A stretch of DNA of 64,000 nucleotides from Cristatella mucedo (GCA_009760855.2 WPIO01000025.1:1347501-1411500); one strand, 5' to 3'; numbered from the stretch's first letter, positions 36,786-47,014 are shown. Program-made: numbers and translations. Notes: generated by a model not told the origin, from the letters alone.

Positions 36786-39370
36786 AATGCTGGAAGAATG
36801 CCCAAATTGTAAGCTATATGGGCAAATGCTGCTGGGGAGGGTTACCGGCTTGCTTTATGAGCATCTGCTGATGGAGCAACCAAGTTCTAAGCAGCTCCCA
36901 CTCTCTGGCTTATAGCCGGCTTACCGATAGCAACATTATGGCAGTAGCTCATGGCCCGTGCCATCGGGTCCTCACCATCGTCCGAGGAATAATTAGAGCA
37001 ACAGAGTCTCACTAGCCAGCCTCCTCGACCAGCTCAGCCTGCTGCCCAGCTTCGACAGCCTCAGCCTGCAGGCTCACAGCAATGCTAGTTGCTGCGCGCT
37101 ACTAACTAAAAGTGGTTTGCCCTTGACAATAAGTAAAGCAGCCTCCTACTCACATCCTTGAGCCCTAATATCAGGAGTCGAACACCAAACAAGAGCGAGA
37201 GGAGTGCCAGGCTGAGTTGTCGAACATCCATCATAGGGAAAGGCAGCCATCTGCCATCTCTCAAACTGCACCGATACGAGATAATTAATTGTACACTATC
37301 GAAGCTACCAGTTTGAGCATTTTGCAAGGCTCGTCTTTATCCTCTTCAGGTCAGTGTTTCTATAATAATGTTTGGGGGAAAAGCCGATCTCCTCACTGTT
37401 CCAGTGAGTGTACTATTTGCCACAGTCAAGCAGCTGCATCGAGCTCTGGGGGCGATGGTGATATTTTTATTTAGATCATGCAGGTACTTTAACCCAGCTG
37501 ATGAAACAAATTGGTGTGCTTACACTGAGTAGGACTGGGCAGGGAGCAAGTGATCGCCGAGTCACTTCCACGATCTCGTTTCTTGGCTGCTAAAAACTAG
37601 CCCTGCTGACAAAGTTACAGGAGGTTAAATTGCTCTTCTGCTCTACCCAGCACAGTGCGATAAGGAAAGTGCTAGGTGGCCATTACGCCGGCTGCTTTCA
37701 AGTGGCACATAGTAGCACCAGCAGGTCGGGCTCTCATCGATTGGCAAGGAGGTCGATTAGGGTAGAGCTGATGGCAACGAACACACAAGGTGAGGTGTGG
37801 TGCACGCTCCAAAGGACGAGTCCGGCAGACGAACCCAGCTGCAATCAGGCCCGAGAGGCTGCCCTCTCCTAGCATGATGCTGGCCTGACCTACGACGCTG
37901 AGGGAGAGCAACTCGAAAGGCCAATCGAGAGTGCCCTCCCCTAGACGAGAACGTACCTCGCACATTGCCAGCTCCCGTCGTTTGACCTAAAACGACCATG
38001 ACAGCGCAAAATGCCGATCAAGATCACTGCAAAGAGGCTCGAACGCGCGTGCGTGCATGCACTCCGGCACTGTGCTGGGAGTGCCGGCGAGCTAGCCTAA
38101 GGTGCTACAGGTGTGCAGATGCTTAAGTGCTACAGGTGTGCAGATGGTTGGTGGGCTGCCAGAAATGCAGGCCGGCAAAAGCGCTGCAAGCATAGCAAAG
38201 GCGTGGGCAGCGAATGACAACGCAAGTAAGCAATAGCAAAGCAGCTATGAAAAGACGTCGGCAGCTGCTGCTGCTGCTGCTGCACGAAATCGCTCTAACC
38301 ACCCCCACCCACAGTGGTGTGTGTAGCTGTAGGGTTCTGCTGGGCAGAAGCCCAACCACCTGGCCATCCCCCAAACAACATTACAGCTCAAGAGTGTCTT
38401 GGTCAGGCCTAGAGGAGTATGTGTGTGGTACACGCTGGCCCCTCCATAGCGTTTCTCTCGTAATCAGTACTCAAAGAACTGGGCAGGGGCAAGCCAGAGA
38501 GAAAGTGCGTCAATTTCACCACTTCGTATGGCCGTTGAGCCGGGATCGCTTGCACAATCGACTGAGGTGGTCAGCATTGGCAATGATAGTCAAATTCAAA
38601 ACCTCCAAGCTTCCCAAAAGGCTGCATGCAAGCCGGCTGCAAAGACGCCGGCTTGTTTGCAACCTTTAAAAATCAAATCTGCACAGCAGCAGTAGTAGCA
38701 GCAGTGGTAGTAGCAGGAGCACCAACAACAGCAACAGCACCAACAACAGTGTCAGCACCAGCAGCATCAGCAGAAGTGTCAGTGTCAGCATCGTCAGCGG
38801 CAACAGCAGCTGTTGGAAGTAAGATGCCTGAGCAGCAGCAAGAAAACGAAATCAATTGCAACACGCTCTCACTTGTGATGAAAGGTATGTTGCCAACTAA
38901 AACGAACAGAAAGCACATCGGGTTCATTGTTGTGAGGGCATCACCTGGGCGACAGTACTGGTATACACTGGATGCTCAGGAGCATTCGCCTAGCTCTGGC
39001 TATTGCTGCACTGAGGCTGTGCCCTCAGCCCAGCTAGTGCTCAGCAGGCAATAAGGCACAGCACGAAATTACTGTATTACCCTGCAATGAACTGCGGCAA
39101 TGCAGAAGGACGATTGACATCGATCAGTTAGTGTAACAAATATACTCTGGTGCATTACTGGGCACCCTACATGCTCATTTGTGATGCACCGGAAAGCAAT
39201 CGTGGCCTGGAGCACCTGACATGCCAGCTTCTGTTGGAAAAAAGCACAGAACACCCTCTCTGGAGTAGTCTTCGTAATGCCTTGGGCTAAGCATTTTTGT
39301 CACGGAATAACGGAGACGATGTAACTGTGGCATTCACCATACAGTATGTGAAGCTGTGCTTCCTGGTGTA
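36786..39370. other. Unassigned; (CTG)n and CAG/GTA-rich patches
   Basis: (CTG)n at 38263-38283. A 25-bp direct repeat (GTGCTACAGGTGTGCAGATG) occurs twice at 38104-38147. A CAGCA/GTAGCA-rich stretch at 38690-38840 makes Ala/Thr/Val-rich frames on both strands. The plus frame 38626-39054 continues past the repeat (GKxxPTKTNRKHIGFIVV-like text) but no domain is recognised. Confidence 0.3.
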
Positions 39371-39442
39371 GCTTTGGTGACAGGCAGTACTGAAGCTTTG
39401 GTGACAGGCAGTACTGAAGCTTTGGTGACAGGCAGTACTGCA
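39371..39442 (+). repeat. 24-bp tandem repeat, three units
   Basis: Three copies of a 24-bp unit (GCTTTGGTGACAGGCAGTAC plus TGAA), nearly identical. In the plus frame they give ALVTGSTE repeats, but no wider gene supports coding. Confidence 0.95.
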
Positions 39443-39974
39443 GCTCGAGTACGTTCTTGTCGGTGCCTATATTGGCTGCTCGACTCGGAGCAAAGGCTCG
39501 AGGGGCACTGCATTAACCATGCTACCGTGTCAACCCGTCCAACGTATACGCCTCTCTTTCTGGAAAGACATGTCCCTTTGATTTCTATTCAGACATGCCC
39601 ACGGTCACCAAGGTTGACTCGAAGAAGCTTCGAAAGTGCTTGATGAATGCATTAGCTAGCCAGGTAGACAGAGCGCTGTTCATCGCTGTTCATCGATCTG
39701 ATGAAAGCAGGTAGCACTGTGTGGACAGGCTGCAGCAGCGGCAGTAGTAGCAGCGGGCGACGACAGAAGACAGCATGATGACGAAGGCCTACACAGAGGC
39801 GGCCATTAGTGTAACATCGGCAGGAGACCCATGCTTGAAAGAAATAAGGCACATTGCAAACCTTAAAAGGCATGGAAAATGGGCCCGTAAACGTGAAAGC
39901 AGTGAGCTACAAAAAATCGAGATTGGATGTCACACATGCATGGGCCAACATTGATGCAGTATCCCAGCAAGACT
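39443..39974. other. Unassigned sequence
   Basis: No feature seen beyond short GCAGCAG words near 39730. Confidence 0.35.
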
Positions 39975-41000
39975 AACATTTTTTGATGCCTCGTAGCTGA
40001 AAGTAGGCAGACTTGACTGTGGAGCTGATGTCGTCTAATGAGAGGTCACTTTGGAATAGGGCATGTACTTTTCGTGCAAATGCTACAGGAGATAAGCTGG
40101 CTGAGCCCATTTTCGAGTTAAGCGTTTCAATTTCTGATTCACACTTGATTTGCCCATAACTAGAGCGCTGATTTATCAATGTGTCATTCAGTTCAAGAAT
40201 ATTTGCTGCCATCCAGGTGCAGATGTCAGCAATACATGCAGTAAGGGAGTTTAGAGAGTTCGTCATGCAAGAGGCTGAGAAGGATCAAAGCAAAGGTACA
40301 ACTGAGTGTTACCTGCATAGAAGTGAAAGCCTAGATTGTGCTTGGCGATCGCATTAATAAATATAACCGTGAAAAGAACCGGACCGACCACAGTGCCCTG
40401 AGGTACTTCAGTGGTTCCTTGGATGATCTTTTTCCATTCACATCGATACTCTGGAGACTCCCACTGAGATAGGACCTGAACCATTTCAGTGCAGTACCAG
40501 TGACACCCGGGCGAGATGAGAGGTGCTCGAGAAGGACTTGGTTATCGATAGTACCAAAAGCTGCCGAAAGATCGAGCAAAACAAGCAGAGAGACTCTACG
40601 TAAGTCTGCATTCCAAAGTAGGTTGTTATATACCCGAAGCAATACTGACTCCGTGGAGTGATTAGCTCTAAGACCAGACTGGAACTTACTGGCTAAGTTT
40701 GAAGCTCCAATATGAGAGTTTACTTGTCTGCCACAACTCATTCCAGTGTCTTTGATAGGAATGGCAGTAGGGAGACTGGGCAAAAGTTGCTCAAACGTTC
40801 TTGGTCTAGTGTTGCTTTCTTACTTACTGGTCTAACAATGGCCTTTTTAAAAGGTGCAGGGACAAGACCTGCGGTGAAGGACATATTTACTATGCTAGTT
40901 ACACTTGGCAGCAGCATATCTATTCCTCTCACATGTAGGATAGTGAAAATACAGTCTAGACGCCTAATTGTTTTCTTTGACTTGGATATAAATATCACGA
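39975..41000 (-). mobile_element. LINE-1f copy, RT region, minus strand
   Basis: From 41000 downward: GIDMLLPSVTSIVNMSFTAG and PFKKAIVRPVSKKATLDQER (fingers), SNLASKFQSGLRANHSTESV, LLVLLDLSAAFGTIDNQVLL (palm, first Asp), FRSYLSGSLQSIDVNGKRSS, VPQGTVVGPVLFTV, and FHFYAGNTQLYLCFDPSQP. The last block has AGNT where active copies have ADDT, so both catalytic Asp are lost. It continues to SLSPVAFARKVHALFQSDLS and ISSTVKSAYFQL and ends without a 3' tail. Frames break near 40.78, 40.33 and 40.27 kb. Confidence 0.85.
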
Positions 41001-41104
41001 TGACGTCATTAGAGGCAGGCGAATGCAGACAAGAAATTAATCATGTTCAGGTATGCATGCAAAGCACTGTAATAAAAGCATACAAGTTCACTGGGGCAAG
41101 GAAT

Positions 41105-41655
41105 ACAGCCGCTGGGAACATCTTAAGCTAAGACTTTAAAGATGCAAAATCTTGCAAGTAGTGACTGTAGCCAGAGGTGAGTGCCAGAGTTTCAATGCAT
41201 ACGAGATAAATGCTCGATCACCAAAAGATTTCCATTTAGTGAAAGAGATGGCAAGATGACTAGATGCAGATAGCCGGTTGCACGAGAGCACACTGATGGA
41301 GCAAGGAGATCGGATAGGTCGAGGCTGCCGAAGGTGAGTTAAGTGAACAGTAGGCCAGACTGAGGATCTTCAAATCAATTTGATGCTTGATAGGGAGCCA
41401 CTGAAGCTGACACGGAAGTGTTGCAATATGGCAGCTACACCATTGACAACAGATCAGCCGAGCAGCTGAGTTGTGCAACAGTTAAAGATGATCATAAGCA
41501 CAGGCTGGGAGTCCTGAATAAAAGCATCTGCAATAATCTAGACCCAGTGTCACATGTGCATGAACTAGTAGCCTTTGTTTCTATACTAAGCCGGCTTTAT
41601 TCTTAAGATAAATGTGGACCGACTTGACAGTAGAGGAAATGGGATCATCTAATGA
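41105..41655 (-). mobile_element. LINE-1f ORF2 C-terminal fragment
   Basis: Minus strand: HNSAARLICCQWCSCHIATL, QWLPIKHQIDLKILSLAYCS at 41478-41330, followed by the DRAF-like block. The orientation is the same as the neighbouring copy but the order is broken, so it is a separate insertion or a rearranged part. Confidence 0.75.
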
Positions 41656-41751
41656 CTTTCGGATACTCACACTCAAGTGCAGAGGTCACCGGAGTGATGC
41701 TAGCTGAACTAATCGTCACTGGAGTAATGCTAGCCGAACTAATCTTAAGGG

Positions 41752-41935
41752 TTAGGTCTTCACCACTCAGGTTTGGCACAGGAGTAATGTGCTCGCCTTC
41801 AACGACCGAGGACAAGGTGAATGTATTTGCGATCGAGGTCGTGGTCTCGAGCCCCGTGGCACACGTGAAGCGCCTGAAGAGAAAATAGGTTCTCTTAAGA
41901 ATACAATGCAAATGAGCTATATGCTATAATAATGA
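41752..41935 (+). mobile_element. SINE S2 copy
   Basis: GCTCGCCTTCAACGACCGAGG, GGTCGTGGTCTCGAGCCCCG (box B region), CACACGTGAAGCGCCTGAAG and GGTTCTCTTAAGAATACAAT, with an AT-rich end. The head looks partly duplicated. Confidence 0.75.
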
Positions 41936-41989
41936 CATACAAATATAATTATAACAATTGAGTTATTTATATTTTTCTAAATTTCGGGA

Positions 41990-42265
41990 CACAGGTTTTC
42001 CCATAGTTATTAGGCCTTATCATCATTAAAATTCAGGATGTTAGCACCCATCCAAATGCAAATGTCTTCGATGCAGGCAGTATGGGGGAATTACGGGAGT
42101 CAGATAAGGGGCAAGCCTTGGAAGGGTCAAAGGATAGGTAAGCATGTCACCGGCATAGATATGGAAGCCAAGAGTATTTGGCCATGCCATCTGCCAGACG
42201 GAGAGTATAGATAGTGAAAAAAGGAGCACATGACCAAACCCTGAGGTACCCCCATACTTCAAGAG
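41990..42265 (-). mobile_element. LINE-1f RT fragment
   Basis: Minus frame with MAWPNTLGFHIYAGDMLTYP, the FHFYADD block in mutated form, followed by LHRRHLHLDGC (the DDIRTWMA block). Small and dead. Confidence 0.65.
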
Positions 42266-42879
42266 CTTGCTAGATTACCGACAGCCATTTACATTTGCAT
42301 TCGGACATCTATCATAAGGTAGCAAATAACTCAATTTAGCCCTTTAGAGGTGAGTATCAGATGATAGGCCACAAAAGTGCTCTCACATGCTGACAAGAGG
42401 AGTTTAGACTCTGGGTAGCCAACATTAGCCACAGTCGAATTGCTTCCAGCAGGGCACAGCTATCAGATGTAACATCCTTCGGCTGCAGCCACCGTAGCTT
42501 TTCGGGTCAAGGAGTCAATGGTTGTAGAGTACACATTTTCTGCAATTCTACATTGAAGGCACATTGCAACCTGGGCGAGCCTTTTCTCTGAACTGTCACC
42601 AATCAAGTTGCCATGGCTATCTAGTCTTATCTTACCAGCAAGACGACTGTGGCAAGCTGTGGTTAGATTGCACCAGTTGGATTGCACTGCGGTTTGGCAG
42701 CTGGAAGCAGGCAGAATACCTCCGGCAGCCACCTCCGGCTAAATAAGGCCAGCCAAAGGCTGAGGGCTTGTTCAGACTGAAGAAGGAATGTGTTAGTCAG
42801 CATTGCTACATGAATATGTGTGCATGCATATGTTACCGGTTGGTTGAAAAGGGGTGCCCATAATCGCGAAAGAATGCCC
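42266..42879. other. Unassigned; Cys-containing minus frame
   Basis: Minus 42732-42463 has six Cys and reads CHSRLAGKIRLDSHGNLIGD, VAMCLQCRIAENVYST, ending AAAEGCYI. A donor GCTG|GTAAGA lies within it. The spacing only loosely recalls the type 2 module, so it is not called. Confidence 0.25.
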
Positions 42880-43045
42880 CGAGCCGTGATTCTTAGCCGA
42901 GGGGTGAGATTCTTTCACTTCACTACCTAGGTCGCAGGTTTGAGTCCTGCAGCAGGTAATCCTCTGTTGCCCACTGGACTTGCAAGTGGATGACAGCCGA
43001 TAAGGCTCTTATACTGCTAGATAAACGAGGCTGTTTGATCAGCCT
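42880..43045 (+). mobile_element. SINE S1 copy
   Basis: Head: TAGCCGAGGGGTGAGATTCT and GTCGCAGGTTTGAGTCCTGC (good box B). Tail: GATGACAGCCGATAAGGCTC, TTATACTGCTAGATAAACGA and GGCTGTTTGATCAGCC. Confidence 0.75.
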
Positions 43046-43935
43046 CATCCCAAAGTCTACTTTTTATTGTACAAGCATGCATGAGTCTGCATGGCAATAG
43101 TGGTTTTAAAACAATCCTTTCTGACAATGCCATTGAATAATGGGAGTGCCATTGTATAAATGTGCCACTTGTAGCCACCAAAAGAAGTCGTGAGAGCAAG
43201 TTGCTTCGCTTGCCGGTTGCTTCGACCACGTGGCTCGACTCACACTAGAAGCACCTTCTAGACCAGAGTGCATCGATTATGCAAGTTGGTGTTATCGTCG
43301 TTAAACTTCCACGAAGTTGGTAGCCACATAAGAGGGAATAATAAGACTAACCAATCGGAGCAAAGAGTTACTGCTAGGTGCTAGCAGTAATGCTAACGAA
43401 TCAGAGAGCAGTGTTCCTGAACTGCAGACGACAGAAGTAAGGGTTAGGATGAACGTCTGCGGGACGGCAATTGTGCTTCCTCGGGCTCGGAGGGTAGGGG
43501 AATAAACTGGTGGTGTTGCTTGTCGGCTGGTCGGGAGGGCCCTCCAGTCTAGTACCGGCAGACAACACTGTAGCAATCTGGGGTATCGCGGGCAGTGCCA
43601 TCAATTAAAATGAAACCAAAGGCAACAAGAACTGGATCCTGCCAGCGATTGACATGGAGTACAGCAGCATCTGGAGCAAGAGCTCCCCGGCGGACCTTCC
43701 ACTAAAGCGTATTGTTGCACTTATACCGATCGATGATTGTTTCTACTACTTCTGCTTCTCTGCCTGATCGGTGCTACATTTGTGGCAGAGATAAAGGTGT
43801 ATCTGTCGGAGCTTCGATGATGAAATAAACAAGGCCACAAATTCTTCACCATCTGGCATAAATGTACGGCAGGTGTTAGTGCTTCCCTCTGGATTGGCTG
43901 TTGCTGCCACTCTGCAGGATGGCTGCTACCCATGT
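43046..43935. other. Unassigned sequence
   Basis: Overlapping minus frames at 43604-43301 are Pro/Ser/Leu-rich without a domain. Plus 43720-43830 has RCYICGRDKG, too short to judge. Confidence 0.3.
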
Positions 43936-44080
43936 TTAGATGGCTTGTGGTGATGAATGTATGCAGGGCACAGATCTTTCGTCATCGGAAACATCTTCAC
44001 TCTGGGCAATGGTTTCGCCATCAGTGCCAGAAGTTGTGTTCTTTGAGCCTGACTCTTGGTACATAAGCTGTGGCACAGCT
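43936..44080 (-). CDS. Possible acidic tail exon on the minus strand
   Basis: On the minus strand, CTATGCAG precedes 44080 and a phase-2 frame runs 48 codons to TAA. The text is hydrophilic and acidic: VPQLMYQESGSKNTTSGTDG, ETIAQSEDVSDDERSVPC. Phase 2 is the phase in which the locus A transmembrane exon hands over to its tail, and the exon lies downstream of the locus B modules on the same strand. It has no sequence similarity to the locus A tail, and no minus-strand transmembrane exon was found between it and the modules. A weak candidate for the locus B tail. Confidence 0.3.
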
Positions 44081-44189
44081 CTGCATAGGCCACTCTTGCA
44101 GAGGGACCTGGTGCAATGAGGCATGTTTACTTGATGCGTTTTCCATAGCTTATGTATCTGCATCGCAGGCTCATTGGTACCCTCGGTAT

Positions 44190-44491
44190 TACCTCTTGCA
44201 AGCCCTGTGCTTAAGTGCTGCTATATGTATGACATTCCTGAAGTTAATCAGGGATTTCCTGATGCACGCGAGCTTCTCGAAGAGCATCTGGGCACCACGG
44301 AATCTGATGCGACTTCACCCGTGGAGCCTGAGGCAGTATTAGACTCCGAAGTGCCTTGCAACTTGGATCACTTCACATACGGACAATCACTCATACTATT
44401 ATCTTCATCTGCGATGGCGATCGAGCGATCAATAGTCTTAGCATCGTACACCGTTGAAGCTCAACTACCTGTGACAGGATTGACAACATAA
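44190..44491 (+). CDS. Paralogous cytoplasmic tail exon (partial gene)
   Basis: An open plus frame ends at TAA (44489-44491). It holds CCYMYDIPEVNQGFPD, then acidic text (ELLEEHLGTTESDATSP) and EVPCNLDHFTYGQSL. The last block aligns with DEPIYHELDDFTYGGHL of the locus A tail. Within LDxFTYG most base differences are at third positions (GAC/GAT, ACT/ACA, TAT/TAC, GGC/GGA), which suggests homologous coding sequence once under selection. The YHEL tyrosine is replaced by Cys; YDIP is a different possible SH2 site. A likely acceptor is GTATTACCTCTTGCAAG before 44208 (phase 2), but this is uncertain. No matching plus-strand transmembrane or CUB-like exons were found upstream, so this may be a gene fragment. 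Confidence 0.42.
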
Positions 44492-44810
44492 TTGTCGTCT
44501 CAAGCAGCCATTACCAAAGAAGATGGAGCACAGATTTTCAGCTTCAATTAAGCGACTTTTGTCGAGCGAGCGTGCAGAGCACCGATCAGCAGTCTTGCAT
44601 ATATTTTTGAGCCAAATGCGTTTTCTACAAGCCCGTGCCATTCTTCGACTAATTGGCTGTGCCGTATGATTACCTTGACATTCCAATGAGGAGAAAGCAT
44701 CAGCAATGGTGTGCCTCTCCACGAAAGAAGTAACTGCACGGCATCGAAAACTTGCTCCAAGCGTTCACCGATAGATAGGCTGTGGTGTGAACTCGGGCTT
44801 CTCTGTGATA

Positions 44811-44958
44811 GCCCAGGAGGCAAGGTGCTTGCTCTTCACGACCGAGGTCGTGGGTTCAAATCCTGAAGTGGGGCGAGCCCTTATTGCCAACTGCAAGCAG
44901 TGGTGATAGCCGTTAAGGTTGTCTACCGCTGTACAAATGAGGCTGTTAAATCAGCTAA
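44811..44958 (+). mobile_element. SINE S1 copy (best preserved)
   Basis: Head with AAGGTGCTTGCTCTTCACGA (box A region) and GTCGTGGGTTCAAATCCTG, which contains a perfect box B GGTTCAAATCC. Then a spacer (TTATTGCCAACTGCAAGCAG) and the S1 tail GGTGATAGCCGTTAAGG, TACAAATGAGGCTGTTAAAT. A tRNA-derived SINE transcribed by RNA polymerase III is the natural reading. Confidence 0.85.
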
Positions 44959-45064
44959 GATTTTTGTCTCTCAGGTTTGGATGCTCATACTTAGCTTTCT
45001 TTTTTCCTTATCTTGGTATACCATCTCAATGTAGCCAGTTCCTGGTACTTTCGAAGAGCCACAA

Positions 45065-45390
45065 TGAATCAAAGGCATTGACAGTCCAGCCAACAGCCTG
45101 CCTACCATGCTTTGAGCAAATAAGACCAATGCTAAGTCGGCTTCTCATTGGAAAAAGGGTGCTGGGTCCACTGGACAAACCATGGTAACTTCCGCAGAAC
45201 TGTCTGCCGGAGAACCGCAGACACATGCAGGAACCTTTATATTTTCCCGGGATATGCTAGCCCATCATGGTCAATGGCTCCAGCGAGGCTTCCTGCAATT
45301 TCTAATAAATAGTCTCGTTGCCGATTCTGACTTCTGGCAAATGCAACTGCTCACACATCTTAACAAACATAACAGGAGCCAATCGCAGCT
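45065..45390 (-). pseudogene. Decayed CUB-like type 2 module
   Basis: Three pieces on the minus strand, in order but in different frames, match the type 2 exons. First, MCEQLHLPEVRIGNETIY (45358-45302, stop after it) matches LCQLPTVRLNASTF and LCRQPQLVVNGTTY. Second, PACVCGSPADSSAEVTMVC (about 45231-45175) has the CVC block and the C-x13-C spacing of locus A. Third, AVGWTVNAFDS (about 45097-45065) matches ALACTIVLRVDG with Trp for Cys. Stops and frameshifts between them show decay. It lies downstream of the locus B pair on the same strand. Confidence 0.5.
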
Positions 45391-45637
45391 GAGTGGCAGG
45401 CAAATCACAGGGGCCTGAAAGATTTGGAACTCCCCTCCCCCCACGATGGGGAGGGAGGGAGGCTGACCCCTGTGCAGGACAAGCTCGGCAATGCATTGAC
45501 AACTGCAGCCCCGTGGACCTTTGCAACTGAGATTGAACGACAGTAAAAAAAAAAACTAAATTTATGACAATTTGCTTTCATTCTAGTGACCAGCATCTGT
45601 ACAACTGTATGTGGATATCTCTTTACGCCCGGATGCA

Positions 45638-45638
<1 letters not shown>

Positions 45639-45690
<52 letters not shown>
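45639..45690. repeat. (TA)n microsatellite
   Basis: About 50 bp of TA, followed after a GCATCCATCC spacer by a second TA-rich stretch to about 45760. Confidence 0.95.
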
Positions 45691-45693
<3 letters not shown>

Positions 45694-45724
45694 TCCATCC
45701 ATATATACATGCAGATATATATAT

Positions 45725-45760
<36 letters not shown>

Positions 45761-45764
45761 CATT

Positions 45765-45830
45765 TGTATGGCAACTTCAGATAACTTAATCTCTTACCAG
45801 GGAATTCAAATATACTCTGCATGCCTGGAT
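45765..45830 (-). mobile_element. SINE S2 tail fragment
   Basis: Minus strand: TTTGAATTCCCTGGTAAGAG, ATTAAGTTATCTGAAGTTGC, CATACAAATG: the S2 tail without its head, ending in the (TA)n tract. Confidence 0.55.
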
Positions 45831-46175
45831 GTGGATGTGGAAGAGGGCAAGGCAGTCTCACGACGAGGTGTTACATCTATGGGCGAGCTTAAGAGCCGAG
45901 AGGAAGCGTGACCGGGGTAGCACTGGCTACTGAGCAGCGAGGACGAAGTGCATGAGACATTACGAAATTCATGCTTGACTTGACCATCCATCGTGCACAC
46001 GTTCCCGCTTTGAACGCTTGCCTCTCTTCTCCCATGCTTGCTACTTGCCAAATTTAATTGCATCAGTCTGGGTGACAGAAAAGACGGGCTCATAAAAAGT
46101 GAGTTACTGTGCTGGAGTTGCGACATCCACCAGCAGAAACCGGCTAGCGCCCCCCCCCAGGGCTCTCATCCTTAC
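45831..46175 (-). other. Locus B downstream flank / intron
   Basis: Begins at the GTAAGG donor of the type 2 exon. No further intact module or transmembrane exon was found on this strand here. Confidence 0.4.
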
Positions 46176-46517
46176 CGTCGATTTTCAGCACAGCTGCACA
46201 GCGCACGCCTGCAGCGTCGCTGCTGACGACGATGGTGACGTTGCCCTTGTCGAAAGTTACAGGTGTGCTTTTGGTGAAGCACAGGCCGGCACTGCTGCCG
46301 TCACTGCCGCCATCTGGTGTGTAGCACACACACTTGTCGGTCAGCCCAGATTCAATTCTCGGCTGGATTAGCTGGAGCGTTACTCTCAGTGCGACTCCAG
46401 GCGGCCCTTGCAGCTGTGTGCTGCAGTTGCCGCTGGAGAGACCAAAGGGCGTCATTGCAAACGTCGAGGCGTTCAAGCGAACCGTAGGCAGCTGACAGAG
46501 AGTGAAATATGTAGATT
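46176..46517 (-). CDS. Locus B exon: CUB-like domain, type 2
   Basis: A 342-nt exon on the minus strand. The acceptor is strong (TTTTTTTTACCGGATTTGCAG) and the donor is G|GTAAGG; both are phase 1. Its 114 codons have six Cys: C-x23-C-x30-CxC-x14-C-x26-C. The first spacing equals locus A exactly. Blocks are LCQLPTVRLNASTF, VALRVTLQLIQP, KCVCYTPD, GLCFTKSTPVTF, NVTIVVSSDAAGVRCAAVL and ending KIDG. NAS, NCS and NVT are possible N-glycosylation sites. The final blocks resemble the end of CUB domains (V.I.F.SD..G). Such a domain would be extracellular. It directly follows the type 1 exon across a 155-nt intron, the same order as in locus A. Confidence 0.65.
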
Positions 46518-46672
46518 CTGCAAATCCGGTAAAAAAAAGAGTCACACAAAGCATAGACTTGTATCCTCTTCTTGACTGTCTCTCTCTCTCCCTCCAGCGA
46601 AGGCAGCAACTGGTGTGCATCCAACGAACGATGCAACAACCCCTGACCTTGAGCCGGCAGGGTGTGGCTCAC
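46518..46672 (-). other. Locus B intron between modules
   Basis: GT...AG intron of 155 nt on the minus strand, with donor CAG|GTGAGC and a long pyrimidine run before the acceptor. Confidence 0.6.
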
Positions 46673-47014
46673 CTGAGTATCTAAATACTTCCATCGAATC
46701 CGATGAGAGAGCGCTGCCTACGAAAGTGGCCACGGCAGGGCTGGGTAGGAAGAGCTCCTCGGCTCTGTAGCGGGCCTGGCCACAGGCATCCTGTCCGGTC
46801 CCTGAGCTGACCTTGAACCACGATGCACAGGCTGCTGACTGAGTTACATTCACAGGATTTTCCAGAGTGATGAGGATTCCGCTGGTTGCAGTAAGTGTCA
46901 ACTGGCATGCGCCAGCTGGCGTCGACGATGTGATTAAGAAACCAGCGTCGCCCGAAATTGCCGGACACTGCTGAGCACCTTCGCATTTTCCCAAATCGAC
47001 AAACTCGGATGTAC
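46673..47014 (-). CDS. Locus B exon: CUB-like domain, type 1
   Basis: A 342-nt minus-strand exon between GGCGTCTGCAG and CAG|GTGAGC, phase 1 at both ends. Its five Cys are spaced C-x5-C-x19-C-x25-C-x14-C; the x5 and x25 gaps are identical to locus A. Matching blocks are KCEGAQQCPAISGDAGFLI, ACQLTLTATSGILITLENPV and ACASWFKV, ending MEVFRYS. NVT is a possible glycosylation site at the same place as NLT in locus A. CUB-like by Cys plan and core pattern; the Trp of the C.W block is absent. The start and signal peptide of this gene are not found. A hydrophobic, Met-less stretch (PILLELFQVACAVLA) lies in frame just upstream. Confidence 0.65.

Noticed and set aside
37330-37500. Possible 51-nt phase 1-1 mini-exon (CAG|GT at 37350, CCA|GTGAGT) or a hydrophobic exon
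   Set aside because: Good splice signals, but the protein text is too short to judge and the hydrophobic alternative contains charged residues in the middle.
42463-42732. Minus frame with six Cys as another type 2 module
   Set aside because: One C-x30-C gap and a VYS..I word match, but the CxC block is CxxC, the fifth Cys is absent, and it ends in a stop instead of a phase-1 donor.
44811-44958. A functional tRNA gene at the perfect box B
   Set aside because: The sequence cannot fold into a full cloverleaf with a proper acceptor stem and it has the common S1 tail shared by dispersed copies, so it is a SINE.
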